Source of the DNA: CAZPQM01 sp964588995
GTDB lineage: Bacteria; Pseudomonadota; Alphaproteobacteria; Rickettsiales; UBA8987
Assembly: GCA_964588995.1 (NCBI GenBank)
Contig: CAZPQM010000002.1
Span: 124,001 to 188,000, forward strand
Length of the DNA stretch: 64,000 bases
Reading direction: 5' to 3'
In this document: piece after piece, positions 58,124-64,000 of the stretch
Numbering within the stretch: position 1 is the first letter of the stretch
How the letters are laid out: every line of letters starts with the position of its first letter
The notes under the pieces: model-generated
Told to the model about the DNA's origin: nothing
Databases searched by the model: none
What the model saw: the letters and a program-made list of their open reading frames with translations, nothing else
Translations under genes and position numbers: made by a program

Positions 58124-58152
58124 AAAAAAAGGGCGAACCGTGTGGTCCGCCC
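58124..58152 (-). terminator. Rho-independent terminator after rplI
   Basis: On the minus strand GGGCGGACC, loop ACAC and GGTTCGCCC form a nine-pair stem (one G-U pair) followed directly by TTTTTTT. It lies 25 bases after the rplI stop and marks the end of the rpsF-rpsR-rplI transcript. Confidence 0.9.
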
Positions 58153-58176
58153 TTTCTCGAAAAGTAACGACGGTTT

Positions 58177-58860
58177 TTAGGCCGCTTCGTCTTCTTTTTT
58201 CTCGTCAGAGGCGGATTCTTCTGATTTTCCGGCTTCAGCTGGTTCCTCCGCTTGCGCTTTTTCAGCTTCTTCAGCGCGTTGCTTAGCGAGCGGATCTTCA
58301 ATTTCTTCGACTTTTGCTTCGATCAGCTGCTGCTCTTTTTCCTGCGTAGTCAGTTCGGCGCCAACGCCTATTTCGCCTTTCTTGAATTTTTCCTCGGCTT
58401 CTTTGGCTTCGCTTGCCGAACGCGACACATTGACATAGATTTTCGCCGTGACTTCACCGAAGATGTCGATATCGACTTCATGAATACCAATAAATTTGAT
58501 CGGACGGTTCATCTCGACCTGTTTATGAGTAATCGACTCTTTGGAAACGGTATTGAGAGAATCAGCAATTTCTGACGCGCTGACCGAACCGTAAAGACGA
58601 CCATCTTCACCGGCCTGCATAATAACCGGTGCAATTTTTTCATTAATGGCATCACGCGTTTTTTCGGCTGCTTTCAGCTTCTCTGCGTTTTTCTGCTCAA
58701 TTTCTTTTTTCTGCGTTTCAAAATACGTAATATTATCTTTCGTAGCCCGGAGCGCTTTTTTATTCGGGATCAGGTAGTTACGTGCATAGCCGTTTTTGAC
58801 CTTCACAACTTCACCGACTTTACCGAGTTTACGCACTTGTTCGAGTAATATGATTTCCAT
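58177..58860 (-). CDS. rplI: 50S ribosomal protein L9 with long acidic C-terminal extension
   Basis: The first 150 residues are regular L9 (MEIILLEQVRKLGKVGEVVK, then GYARNYLIPNKKA, a long helix and the C-terminal domain). The protein has 227 residues against about 150 in E. coli. The extra 75 residues are charged and low in complexity, mostly Glu, Ala, Lys and Ser (EEAEKAQAEEPAEAGKSEE, ending KKEDEAA), predicted disordered. It is the last gene of rpsF-rpsR-rplI, 110 bases after rpsR. Confidence 0.95.
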   Translation of the reverse strand: MEIILLEQVRKLGKVGEVVKVKNGYARNYLIPNKKALRATKDNITYFETQKKEIEQKNAEKLKAAEKTRDAINEKIAPVIMQAGEDGRLYGSVSASEIADSLNTVSKESITHKQVEMNRPIKFIGIHEVDIDIFGEVTAKIYVNVSRSASEAKEAEEKFKKGEIGVGAELTTQEKEQQLIEAKVEEIEDPLAKQRAEEAEKAQAEEPAEAGKSEESASDEKKEDEAA

Positions 58861-58970
58861 GGGACTATCCCCCTAATATGCTTAACATTAAACGTTTGTT
58901 GTCTTTCTTTGGCCACTCAGCATACCATCTCGCAGTAGAGGGATATGTCGTGCCTTAGATGACGTTATCC

Positions 58971-59219
58971 CTATTGATCCACGTAGGGCAGCAATGCGAC
59001 CGAGCGCGCGCGTTTGATGGCGCGGGCCAGTTCACGTTGCTTTTTCGCGGAAACTGCCGTGATGCGGCGAGGCATCATTTTGCCGCGCTCTGAAATAAAG
59101 CGCTTCAGCAGCTTAGTATCTTTATAGTCGATCGCAGGGGCATTTTTGCCGGAGAGCGGGCAGGTTTTCTTGCGCTTGCTGAAAATCTTTGCCGGGTTTT
59201 GTGTTTTTAGTTGTGCCAT
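58971..59219 (-). CDS. rpsR: 30S ribosomal protein S18
   Basis: An 82-residue basic protein with the family core KTCPLSGKNAPAIDYKD and the helix PRRITAVSAKKQRELARAIK. Its N-terminus is the target of RimI, whose probable gene is at 27672-28139. It lies 11 bases after rpsF on the same strand. Confidence 0.96.
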   Translation of the reverse strand: MAQLKTQNPAKIFSKRKKTCPLSGKNAPAIDYKDTKLLKRFISERGKMMPRRITAVSAKKQRELARAIKRARSVALLPYVDQ

Positions 59220-59230
59220 ATGTTGTCTCC

Positions 59231-59575
59231 TTACGCTGCGTCGCGTTCGTCCGCGTCATGTTTCATCATCACGGACGGTTCTTTATCAAATTTTTCAATG
59301 CGGATCGTCATGTTACGCACGACATCTTCGTGCAGGCGGTATTTACGCTCGAGCTCTTTGATCGCATCTTCCGGCGCTTCAAAGTTGATCATTACGTAAT
59401 GGCCTTTTTTGCTTTTGTTGATTTTGTAAGCGAGGGAACGTAAGCCCCAATATTCTTTCTTGAGAATTTTGCCGCCCAGTTCTTTGATAACGCCTTCAAA
59501 ATGCGTGCCAAGCTCTTCAGCGTCCGAGCTGGAAATGTCCTGACGCGCAATAAATACGGTTTCGTATAGACGCAT
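59231..59575 (-). CDS. rpsF: 30S ribosomal protein S6
   Basis: A 114-residue protein starting MRLYETVFIARQDIS with the later GLRSLAYKINKSKKGHYV block of the family. It is the first gene of rpsF-rpsR-rplI; S6 and S18 bind 16S rRNA as a pair, and in many bacteria regulate this operon through an mRNA leader. A minus-strand AAGGAG ribosome site lies at about 59585-59590, just before the start. No S6:S18 leader motif was identified with certainty. Confidence 0.96.
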   Translation of the reverse strand: MRLYETVFIARQDISSSDAEELGTHFEGVIKELGGKILKKEYWGLRSLAYKINKSKKGHYVMINFEAPEDAIKELERKYRLHEDVVRNMTIRIEKFDKEPSVMMKHDADERDAA

Positions 59576-59698
59576 ATGCTATGGTCTCCTTTTAATTTCA
59601 GCATGTCTGTGTATACACAAACAGCGGAGGTTGTATGGATTAGAGATGCGTTTATACGGATATTGACGGCGAATGCAAGCAGTATTTCTCGTTTTGCC

Positions 59699-59774
59699 TG
59701 TCATCCTGAGCGGGGCGCGCGCGTAGCCTTGAGGATCTGTATCAAGGCGAAGGGGCTGAACTATTGAGCGTGAC
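59699..59774. repeat. Palindromic repeat (family B) between rpsF and hisE
   Basis: CTGTCATCCTGAGCGGGGCG at the left and a degenerate TTGAGCGTGACGG end, with inner CTTGAGGATCTG and ATCAAGG segments. It fills the gap between two genes of the same strand, ahead of the ribosomal operon promoter region. Confidence 0.75.
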
Positions 59775-59792
59775 GGGCACTTAAGAGGGTGA

Positions 59793-60119
59793 TTATCCTT
59801 TCTCTTCCCGGCTCGCCTTTTCTTCAATGCCGGACGTGCCCATGCGGTTTTTGAGCTCCTCCATGATTTCATCATGCGTGACATTGCCGATATACCAGAG
59901 CAGGGAAAGATGAAAGAGCAGATCAGCGCTTTCATGGATCAACTCGTCCCGGCTTTCCGTAAGAGAGGCTATCACGACTTCGGTCGCCTCCTCGCCCACT
60001 TTCTGCGCAATTTTATTATGGCCTTTATTCAGCATCTTCGCGATGTAAGAAGTGTCTTTATGACCGTTTTTATCGCGGTCTTCTATGATGTCACGTAACG
60101 TTCGTAGAGTTGAGGCCAT
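59793..60119 (-). CDS. hisE: Phosphoribosyl-ATP pyrophosphatase
   Basis: Second enzyme of histidine synthesis, hydrolysing phosphoribosyl-ATP to phosphoribosyl-AMP. The MazG-like helical fold is seen in 108 residues: KMLNKGHNKIAQKVGEEATE with the metal-binding acidic residues, and ESADLLFHLSLLW. HisI, the next step, is not fused to it. It is the last gene of the his cluster, 134 bases after hisF. Confidence 0.95.
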   Translation of the reverse strand: MASTLRTLRDIIEDRDKNGHKDTSYIAKMLNKGHNKIAQKVGEEATEVVIASLTESRDELIHESADLLFHLSLLWYIGNVTHDEIMEELKNRMGTSGIEEKASREEKG

Positions 60120-60231
60120 AATGTTTGATTCTCCTGAAAATGCACTCTGTCATTTTCAATGAGTGACCGCTTTCGCGGGCTCAAGGCTGGGCAAAACTTA
60201 CTGTTTTGCAATCAGGATGGATATTTACACT

Positions 60232-60258
60232 ATCAACCATCAACCATCAACCATCAAC
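60232..60258. repeat. Tandem 7-bp repeat (ATCAACC, nearly four copies) at the hisF stop
   Basis: Units at 60232-60238, 60239-60245, 60246-60252 and a partial one at 60253-60258. The hisF stop codon TGA lies inside the last unit, so slippage could in principle change the stop context but not the protein. It lies in the hisF-hisE gap. Confidence 0.9.
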
Positions 60259-61012
60259 TTAACCTCATTTTTATCCCATGTGCCACCATATGTTCTTTTA
60301 CTTCTGCAATCGTATGCTCACCAAAGTGGAAAATGGAGGCCGCAAGGAGTCCGGTGGCTCCGGCATCGCGCACGCCACCCACAAAGTCGTCCAGCTTTCC
60401 AACGCCGCCGGAGGCAATAACAGGAATATGCACGGCTTTGCTGATGGCGCGGGTGAGCGGTACATCAAACCCTTCGCGAGTCCCGTCTCGATCCATCGAT
60501 GTTACGAGCAGCTCCCCGGCACCATAATCCTCCATTTTCTTTGCCCATTCGACGGCGTCTATCCCGGTTGCATTACGTCCGCCGTGGGTGAAGATTTCGA
60601 AGTGGGAGCTAGTCGCTTTCGCATCGATCGCTACCACAATGCACTGACTGCCGAATTTATTGGCAGCGTCGCGCACAAATTCAGGATTATGGATGGCAGC
60701 CGTATTGATCGAAACTTTGTCAGCCCCGGCAAGCAACAATTTACGGACATCTTCGAGTGTACGCACGCCGCCGCCTACGGTTAGCGGCATGAAGCAGTGT
60801 TCAGCGACTTGCGTTACGACATCATAAATCAGCTCGCGGTTATCGGAGGAGGCGGTGATATCTAAAAAGCAAAGCTCGTCCGCGCCTTGCTCATCATAGA
60901 TTTTCGCCTGTTCAACCGGATCACCTGCATCAATCAGGTCGACAAAGTTCACCCCTTTGACAACGCGGCCATCTTTGACGTCCAGGCAGGGAATAATGCG
61001 CGGTTTAAGCAC
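60254..61012 (-). CDS. hisF: Imidazole glycerol phosphate synthase, cyclase subunit
   Basis: TIM-barrel subunit joining ammonia from HisH with PRFAR to give IGP and AICAR. The 252 residues begin MLKPRIIPCLDVKDG, with Asp11 as one catalytic acid and the second in CIVVAIDAKA. It starts in the last eight bases of hisA and so is translationally coupled to it. Length and order are normal. Confidence 0.97.
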   Translation of the reverse strand: MLKPRIIPCLDVKDGRVVKGVNFVDLIDAGDPVEQAKIYDEQGADELCFLDITASSDNRELIYDVVTQVAEHCFMPLTVGGGVRTLEDVRKLLLAGADKVSINTAAIHNPEFVRDAANKFGSQCIVVAIDAKATSSHFEIFTHGGRNATGIDAVEWAKKMEDYGAGELLVTSMDRDGTREGFDVPLTRAISKAVHIPVIASGGVGKLDDFVGGVRDAGATGLLAASIFHFGEHTIAEVKEHMVAHGIKMRLS

Positions 61013-61739
61013 GATATTCCCTTAACAATGTAATACCATCTTGTAGGGGGATGGCTCCATCATAAATCGCACGGCCTGAAATAATCCCGGCGAGTCCAAG
61101 CGGTTCTAATTGTTTCAGCTTGCGTAAATCCTCCAGCGAAGAGACGCCCCCGGAGGCAATCACGGGCGTTGAGATGGCGCGGAGCAGGGCTTCGGTGCCT
61201 TCCAAATCCGGGCCTTCCATCGCGCCATCCCTGCCTACATCCGTGTAGATGATGGCTGCGACTCCGGCATTCTCATAGGCTTTGCCGAGCTCTTCGGTCG
61301 TAACGCCGGACTTGGTCGCCCAGCCTTCAATAGCGACTTTGCCTTCGCGAGAATCAATGCCAACAACGATTTGCCCGGGGTACTTCTCGCAGACTTCATA
61401 GACCAGGTCGGCGTTATGCAAAGCTGCGGTACCCAGAATCACACGGCTAACGCCAAGCTCCAGCCATCGGTCAATTGTTTCCATCGTGCGAATGCCGCCG
61501 CCGAGCTGAGCAGGAATGGAAATGGCGGAGAGAATGCTTTTTACCGCATCTTCATTCACCGGCTTCCCTTCGAAAGCGCCATTTAAGTCCACAATGTGCA
61601 GATATTCCGCGCCGGCAGCTTCAAACTCCCGGGCCTGAGCGGCCGGGTCATCATTGAAGGTTGTGGCGTCATTCATGTCACCGCGTAACAGGCGGACACA
61701 TTCCCCATTCTTAAGATCGATTGCGGGAAATAAAATCAT
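61005..61739 (-). CDS. hisA: ProFAR isomerase
   Basis: TIM-barrel isomerase converting ProFAR to PRFAR, 244 residues, homologous to HisF. The family start is MILFPAIDLKNGECVRL, with Asp8 one catalytic residue and the second in VVGIDSREGKVA. It lies two bases after hisH and overlaps hisF by eight bases. Confidence 0.97.
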   Translation of the reverse strand: MILFPAIDLKNGECVRLLRGDMNDATTFNDDPAAQAREFEAAGAEYLHIVDLNGAFEGKPVNEDAVKSILSAISIPAQLGGGIRTMETIDRWLELGVSRVILGTAALHNADLVYEVCEKYPGQIVVGIDSREGKVAIEGWATKSGVTTEELGKAYENAGVAAIIYTDVGRDGAMEGPDLEGTEALLRAISTPVIASGGVSSLEDLRKLKQLEPLGLAGIISGRAIYDGAIPLQDGITLLREYRA

Positions 61740-61741
61740 AA

Positions 61742-62377
61742 TTACATCCTTAAAAAATTCTCGATAATCTGCAATCCCACCTGCTGGCTTTTTTCGGGGT
61801 GAAACTGAACGCCCATGATGTTCTCACGAGCGACGGCAGCCGTCACCGTACCACCATAATCGGTGGTGGCAATCATATAATCCTTATTTTCAGGAAGCAT
61901 ATGATAGGAGTGCACAAAATAGACGTGGCTCTCCTCTGGTACGTGTTTAAATAATGGATGATGCTGATCGAAATGCAATGTGTTCCATCCCATATGGGGG
62001 ATTTTGAGCGTATCATCCTCCGGCGTTAGTTTAGTGACCTTACCGGGTATCCAGCCAAGACCCTCATGTTCGCCATGTTCTTCGCCGATGGTGCTGAGCA
62101 GTTGCATCCCCACACAAATTCCTAAAAACGGTTTGCGCTTGGTGTAGGTATCCAGCTTGAGCGCGTCAACCATACCAGGGATGGCTTGCAGACCGCGCAT
62201 ACAATCGCCATATGCCCCCACACCCGGTAGAACAATATAGCCGACGCCTTTCAATGCTTCCGGGTGGGTGATAAGTGATACGGAATAATCTGAACGGGTG
62301 CGGGCAGCGGCATGCTCACAGGCTTTTTGAATCGAATGCAGGTTACCTGAGCCGTAGTCGATAATACCAATTTTCAT
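61742..62377 (-). CDS. hisH: Imidazole glycerol phosphate synthase, glutamine amidotransferase subunit
   Basis: Class I glutaminase subunit delivering ammonia to HisF, 211 residues. Cys88 in FLGICVGMQLL is the nucleophile, and the His-Glu partners lie in GVQFHPEKSQQ near residue 194. It starts on the last base of the stop codon of the DUF2628 gene. Confidence 0.97.
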   Translation of the reverse strand: MKIGIIDYGSGNLHSIQKACEHAAARTRSDYSVSLITHPEALKGVGYIVLPGVGAYGDCMRGLQAIPGMVDALKLDTYTKRKPFLGICVGMQLLSTIGEEHGEHEGLGWIPGKVTKLTPEDDTLKIPHMGWNTLHFDQHHPLFKHVPEESHVYFVHSYHMLPENKDYMIATTDYGGTVTAAVARENIMGVQFHPEKSQQVGLQIIENFLRM

Positions 62378-62802
62378 TACTTGCTTCGGTTGAGTGAGGC
62401 GGCTTGTATTTGAGGCGTGTAATATTCGCGGGTTAAAAAAATATGCTCGGCATCGGTTTTATCCTGCGCAAATACGATGTCCACCAGCGAGAGACCTTTT
62501 TTCTCATAGTGATGCTCCAGCCAGTCATAGGCTGAAAAACCAAACCAAAGCGAAAGGATAAATTGCAGCGCACTTGCCTGATTCATATTGAGTATGCCCT
62601 CCAAACCCAGTCCGTGGACAATCGAAAAAAAGATCAGGAAAACAATCGCCACTTTCCACATGGAATGATAAGCCGCCCATAGGAAGGTAAAGACAAAGCC
62701 TAAAAGGGAAAAGCCATTCGGCACGAGTTGAATACGCTCCTCCTCTTTCGAAGCGGCTTCGTCTTCATATACGGCAAAGAATTTTTTCCGGTTAAATAGC
62801 AT
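62377..62802 (-). CDS. DUF2628 membrane protein in the his cluster
   Basis: A 141-residue protein of the DUF2628 family, with two or three hydrophobic segments: about 31-44 (FSLLGFVFTFLWAAY), 48-68 (MWKVAIVFLIFF) and a shorter one near 80-95. The N-terminus (NRKKFFAVYEDE) and the YDWLEHHYEKKG block after the membrane segments are characteristic. Function unknown. The family is often placed between hisB and hisH in alphaproteobacteria, and here its stop codon overlaps the hisH start by one base; whether it has a role in histidine synthesis is not known. Confidence 0.88.
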   Translation of the reverse strand: MLFNRKKFFAVYEDEAASKEEERIQLVPNGFSLLGFVFTFLWAAYHSMWKVAIVFLIFFSIVHGLGLEGILNMNQASALQFILSLWFGFSAYDWLEHHYEKKGLSLVDIVFAQDKTDAEHIFLTREYYTPQIQAASLNRSK

Positions 62803-62819
62803 ATTTATATATATCTCGT

Positions 62820-62982
62820 CGTCATTCCGATATGTGAAGCAAAAGTAATCGCCAAAGCGACGGAATCCAAGAACAAAAAGTTAGTAAACTTTTTGTAACA
62901 GAAAATGATGACTATCATTTTCTTATTTCTGGATACCGTGGATTCGCATGACGTCCTGTCATGTTCACCGGCGGTATGACGC
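62820..62982. repeat. Repeat region between hisB and DUF2628 with two perfect adjacent hairpins
   Basis: Outer ends CGTCATTCCG and CGGTATGACG suggest a longer family C element. Inside, CAAAAAGTT/AACTTTTTG (62874-62882, 62887-62895) and GAAAATGAT/ATCATTTTC (62901-62909, 62914-62922) are two exact nine-pair hairpins with four-base loops, five bases apart. They interrupt the his cluster and could attenuate transcription from hisB into the rest. Confidence 0.8.
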
Positions 62983-62992
62983 CCCTTTAACC

Positions 62993-63583
62993 TCATAAAC
63001 TACCCTTCGTCGAAGGAATAATATCCGCCTGGCGGGGATCAATGGTGATGGCCTGCATCAGGGCTTTCGCAAGACCCTTGTAGCAAGACTCAACAATATG
63101 GTGGTTATTCTCACCATAGAGATTTTCCACATGCAGCGTGATACCTGCCGCACCGGCAAAGCCGCCGAACCATTCGCGGAATAATTCCGTATCCATTTCT
63201 CCGAGCTTGTCGCGCGTGAACTCAACTTTCCAAACCAGATGCGGGCGGCCGGAAATGTCGATAGCGACGCGGGTGAGCGTTTCATCCATCGGCAGATAGC
63301 TATGCGCGAAGCGGGTGATGCCTTTGCGTTCACCGAGAGCTTTTTTAAGCGCTTGTCCGATCGTGATGCCGACATCTTCCACCGTGTGATGGAAATCAAT
63401 ATGCAGATCCCCTTTCGCCTTCACGGTAAGATCAATCAGGCTATGCTTCGCGAGTTGCTCCAGCATATGGTCGAGAAAGCCAATGCCGGTTTCAACCTCA
63501 TACTTGCCGGTGCCATCCAGGTTCAGGCTGACGGTAATATCCGTTTCTTTCGTGGTTCTGCTGATATCTGCGGTTCTACTCAT
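62993..63583 (-). CDS. hisB: Imidazoleglycerol-phosphate dehydratase
   Basis: Monofunctional HisB of 196 residues, dehydrating IGP to imidazole acetol phosphate. Manganese-binding motifs are GFLDHMLEQLAKHS, DFHHTVEDVGI and, near the C-terminus, ENNHHIVESCYKGLAKAL. The histidinol-phosphatase domain of E. coli HisB is absent, as is normal outside enterobacteria. It is the first gene of hisB-DUF2628-hisH-hisA-hisF-hisE. Confidence 0.97.
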   Translation of the reverse strand: MSRTADISRTTKETDITVSLNLDGTGKYEVETGIGFLDHMLEQLAKHSLIDLTVKAKGDLHIDFHHTVEDVGITIGQALKKALGERKGITRFAHSYLPMDETLTRVAIDISGRPHLVWKVEFTRDKLGEMDTELFREWFGGFAGAAGITLHVENLYGENNHHIVESCYKGLAKALMQAITIDPRQADIIPSTKGSL

Positions 63584-63604
63584 AGTTTTTATGCAATGCT
63601 ATGC

Positions 63605-63712
63605 CGTCATCCTGAGGGAGGCGTAGCCGAAGCGAAGGATCTATAATACTAAGTGCTTCACAAATAGAACCTTCGGCTTCGCTTTCAAATGAAAGCTGCG
63701 CTCAGAATGACA
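63605..63712. repeat. Palindromic repeat (family B) between hisB and hslV
   Basis: GTCATCCTGAGGGAGGC at the left and GCTGCGCTCAGAATGAC at the right are inverted, with inner GCCGAAGCGAAGGATC and CCTTCGGCTTCGC also pairing. It lies in the 205-base divergent region between hisB and hslV. Confidence 0.85.
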
Positions 63713-63788
63713 AGGCAAGTTACCCCTTGATTTGCCATTCTTTATACCCCAAATAGTAGGGAAGTCAAAGTAAAGGAGTGATGAAGGC

Positions 63789-64000
63789 ATGGATCAGCAG
63801 GGGAATTTTCCGGGGTGGCACGCAACGACCATCCTGTGTGTAAAAAAGGACGGTAAAACCGTCATCGGCGGCGACGGACAGGTCTCGGTCGGTCATACGA
63901 TCATGAAAGGAACGGCGACCAAGATTCGTAGCCTGACAGATGGCTCTATTAAGGCCGGTTTTGCCGGTGCGACCGCCGATGCGTTTACGCTGTTTGAACG
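63789..64000 (+). CDS. hslV: ATP-dependent protease subunit HslV (ClpQ), partial
   Basis: The first 70 codons of the proteasome-like peptidase HslV, cut by the end of the window. The family start is GWHATTILCVKKDGKTVIGG, with the expected catalytic threonine at the second Thr of HATTI after N-terminal processing, and GDGQVSVGHTIMKGTATKIR follows. ATG 63789 follows AAAGGAGTGA. It is divergent from hisB; hslV(U) next to hisB is a known alphaproteobacterial arrangement. Confidence 0.95.
   Translation, partial: MDQQGNFPGWHATTILCVKKDGKTVIGGDGQVSVGHTIMKGTATKIRSLTDGSIKAGFAGATADAFTLFE

Noticed and set aside
8478..63712. CRISPR array as an explanation for the repeats
   Set aside because: Repeats are dispersed, of several families, palindromic and not regularly spaced, and there are no cas genes.

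Overview
The window reads as a chromosomal segment of an alphaproteobacterium with roughly 50% GC. The evidence is gene content and order: ntrY-ntrX near trkA and a D-amino-acid aminotransferase, a COQ9-type protein, an IalB-family protein, radA-cvpA-purF-SDR, and hisB-DUF2628-hisH-hisA-hisF-hisE beside a divergent hslV. I cannot place it lower than class. Almost all of the sequence is housekeeping. There is no rRNA, prophage, insertion sequence with a transposase, or CRISPR array. Layout, 0-10 kb: a secreted cysteine-repeat protein, lipA, a BrnT/BrnA toxin-antitoxin pair, a CAU tRNA, a lipoprotein hydrolase, the mutM-hypothetical-htpX operon, ubiE-ubiB, coaBC-dut and an Rrf2 regulator. 10-16.5 kb: cysK, moeB, truA, fmt, def and gltX, heavily punctuated by palindromic repeats. 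16.5-25.5 kb: two unknown genes, then central carbon metabolism (tkt, gap, pgk, an unknown gene, class I aldolase), a penicillin-binding carboxypeptidase and thiE. 25.5-34.4 kb: efp, suhB, an OmpA-like protein, rimI/tsaB/ialB, ubiX, a DUF465 protein, purEK, COQ9, rpsU, a small membrane protein and rpmI-rplT. 34.5-49 kb: pheST, ntrXY, a split lepA, trkA, an aminotransferase, a HAD phosphatase and an AsmA-like protein. 49-64 kb: a long minus-strand run of SDR, purF, cvpA, radA, mlaFE, alr, dnaB, rplI/rpsR/rpsF and the his cluster, then the start of hslV on the plus strand. How the genes fit together: de novo purine synthesis (purEK, purF), histidine synthesis (hisBHAFE), ubiquinone synthesis and its accessory kinase (ubiE, ubiB, ubiX, coq9), lower glycolysis and the pentose shunt, lipoate, CoA, thiamine and cysteine synthesis, translation (pheST, gltX, fmt/def, truA, efp, ribosomal proteins S6, S18, S21, L9, L20, L35), t6A and S18 modification (tsaB, rimI), and envelope maintenance (mlaFE, alr, a DD-carboxypeptidase, htpX, AsmA). 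The main unusual signal is a dense population of short GC-rich palindromic repeats of at least four families. They fill most long intergenic gaps and also lie inside genes. One lies in frame in the coaBC interdomain linker. One lies in frame in fmt, and a related one in the opposite orientation in frame between G2 and G3 of lepA. A further repeat-bearing insertion splits lepA at the junction between its GTPase domain and domain II. This resembles in outline the Rickettsia palindromic elements that insert into reading frames, but the sequences here form their own families. Other points of interest are a 201-bp MITE-like element with perfect 23-bp inverted ends between mlaE and mlaF, a start codon of moeB that lies within a repeat, paired hairpins inside the his cluster, a strong hairpin before the TTG-started rpsU, and several unrecognised small genes.
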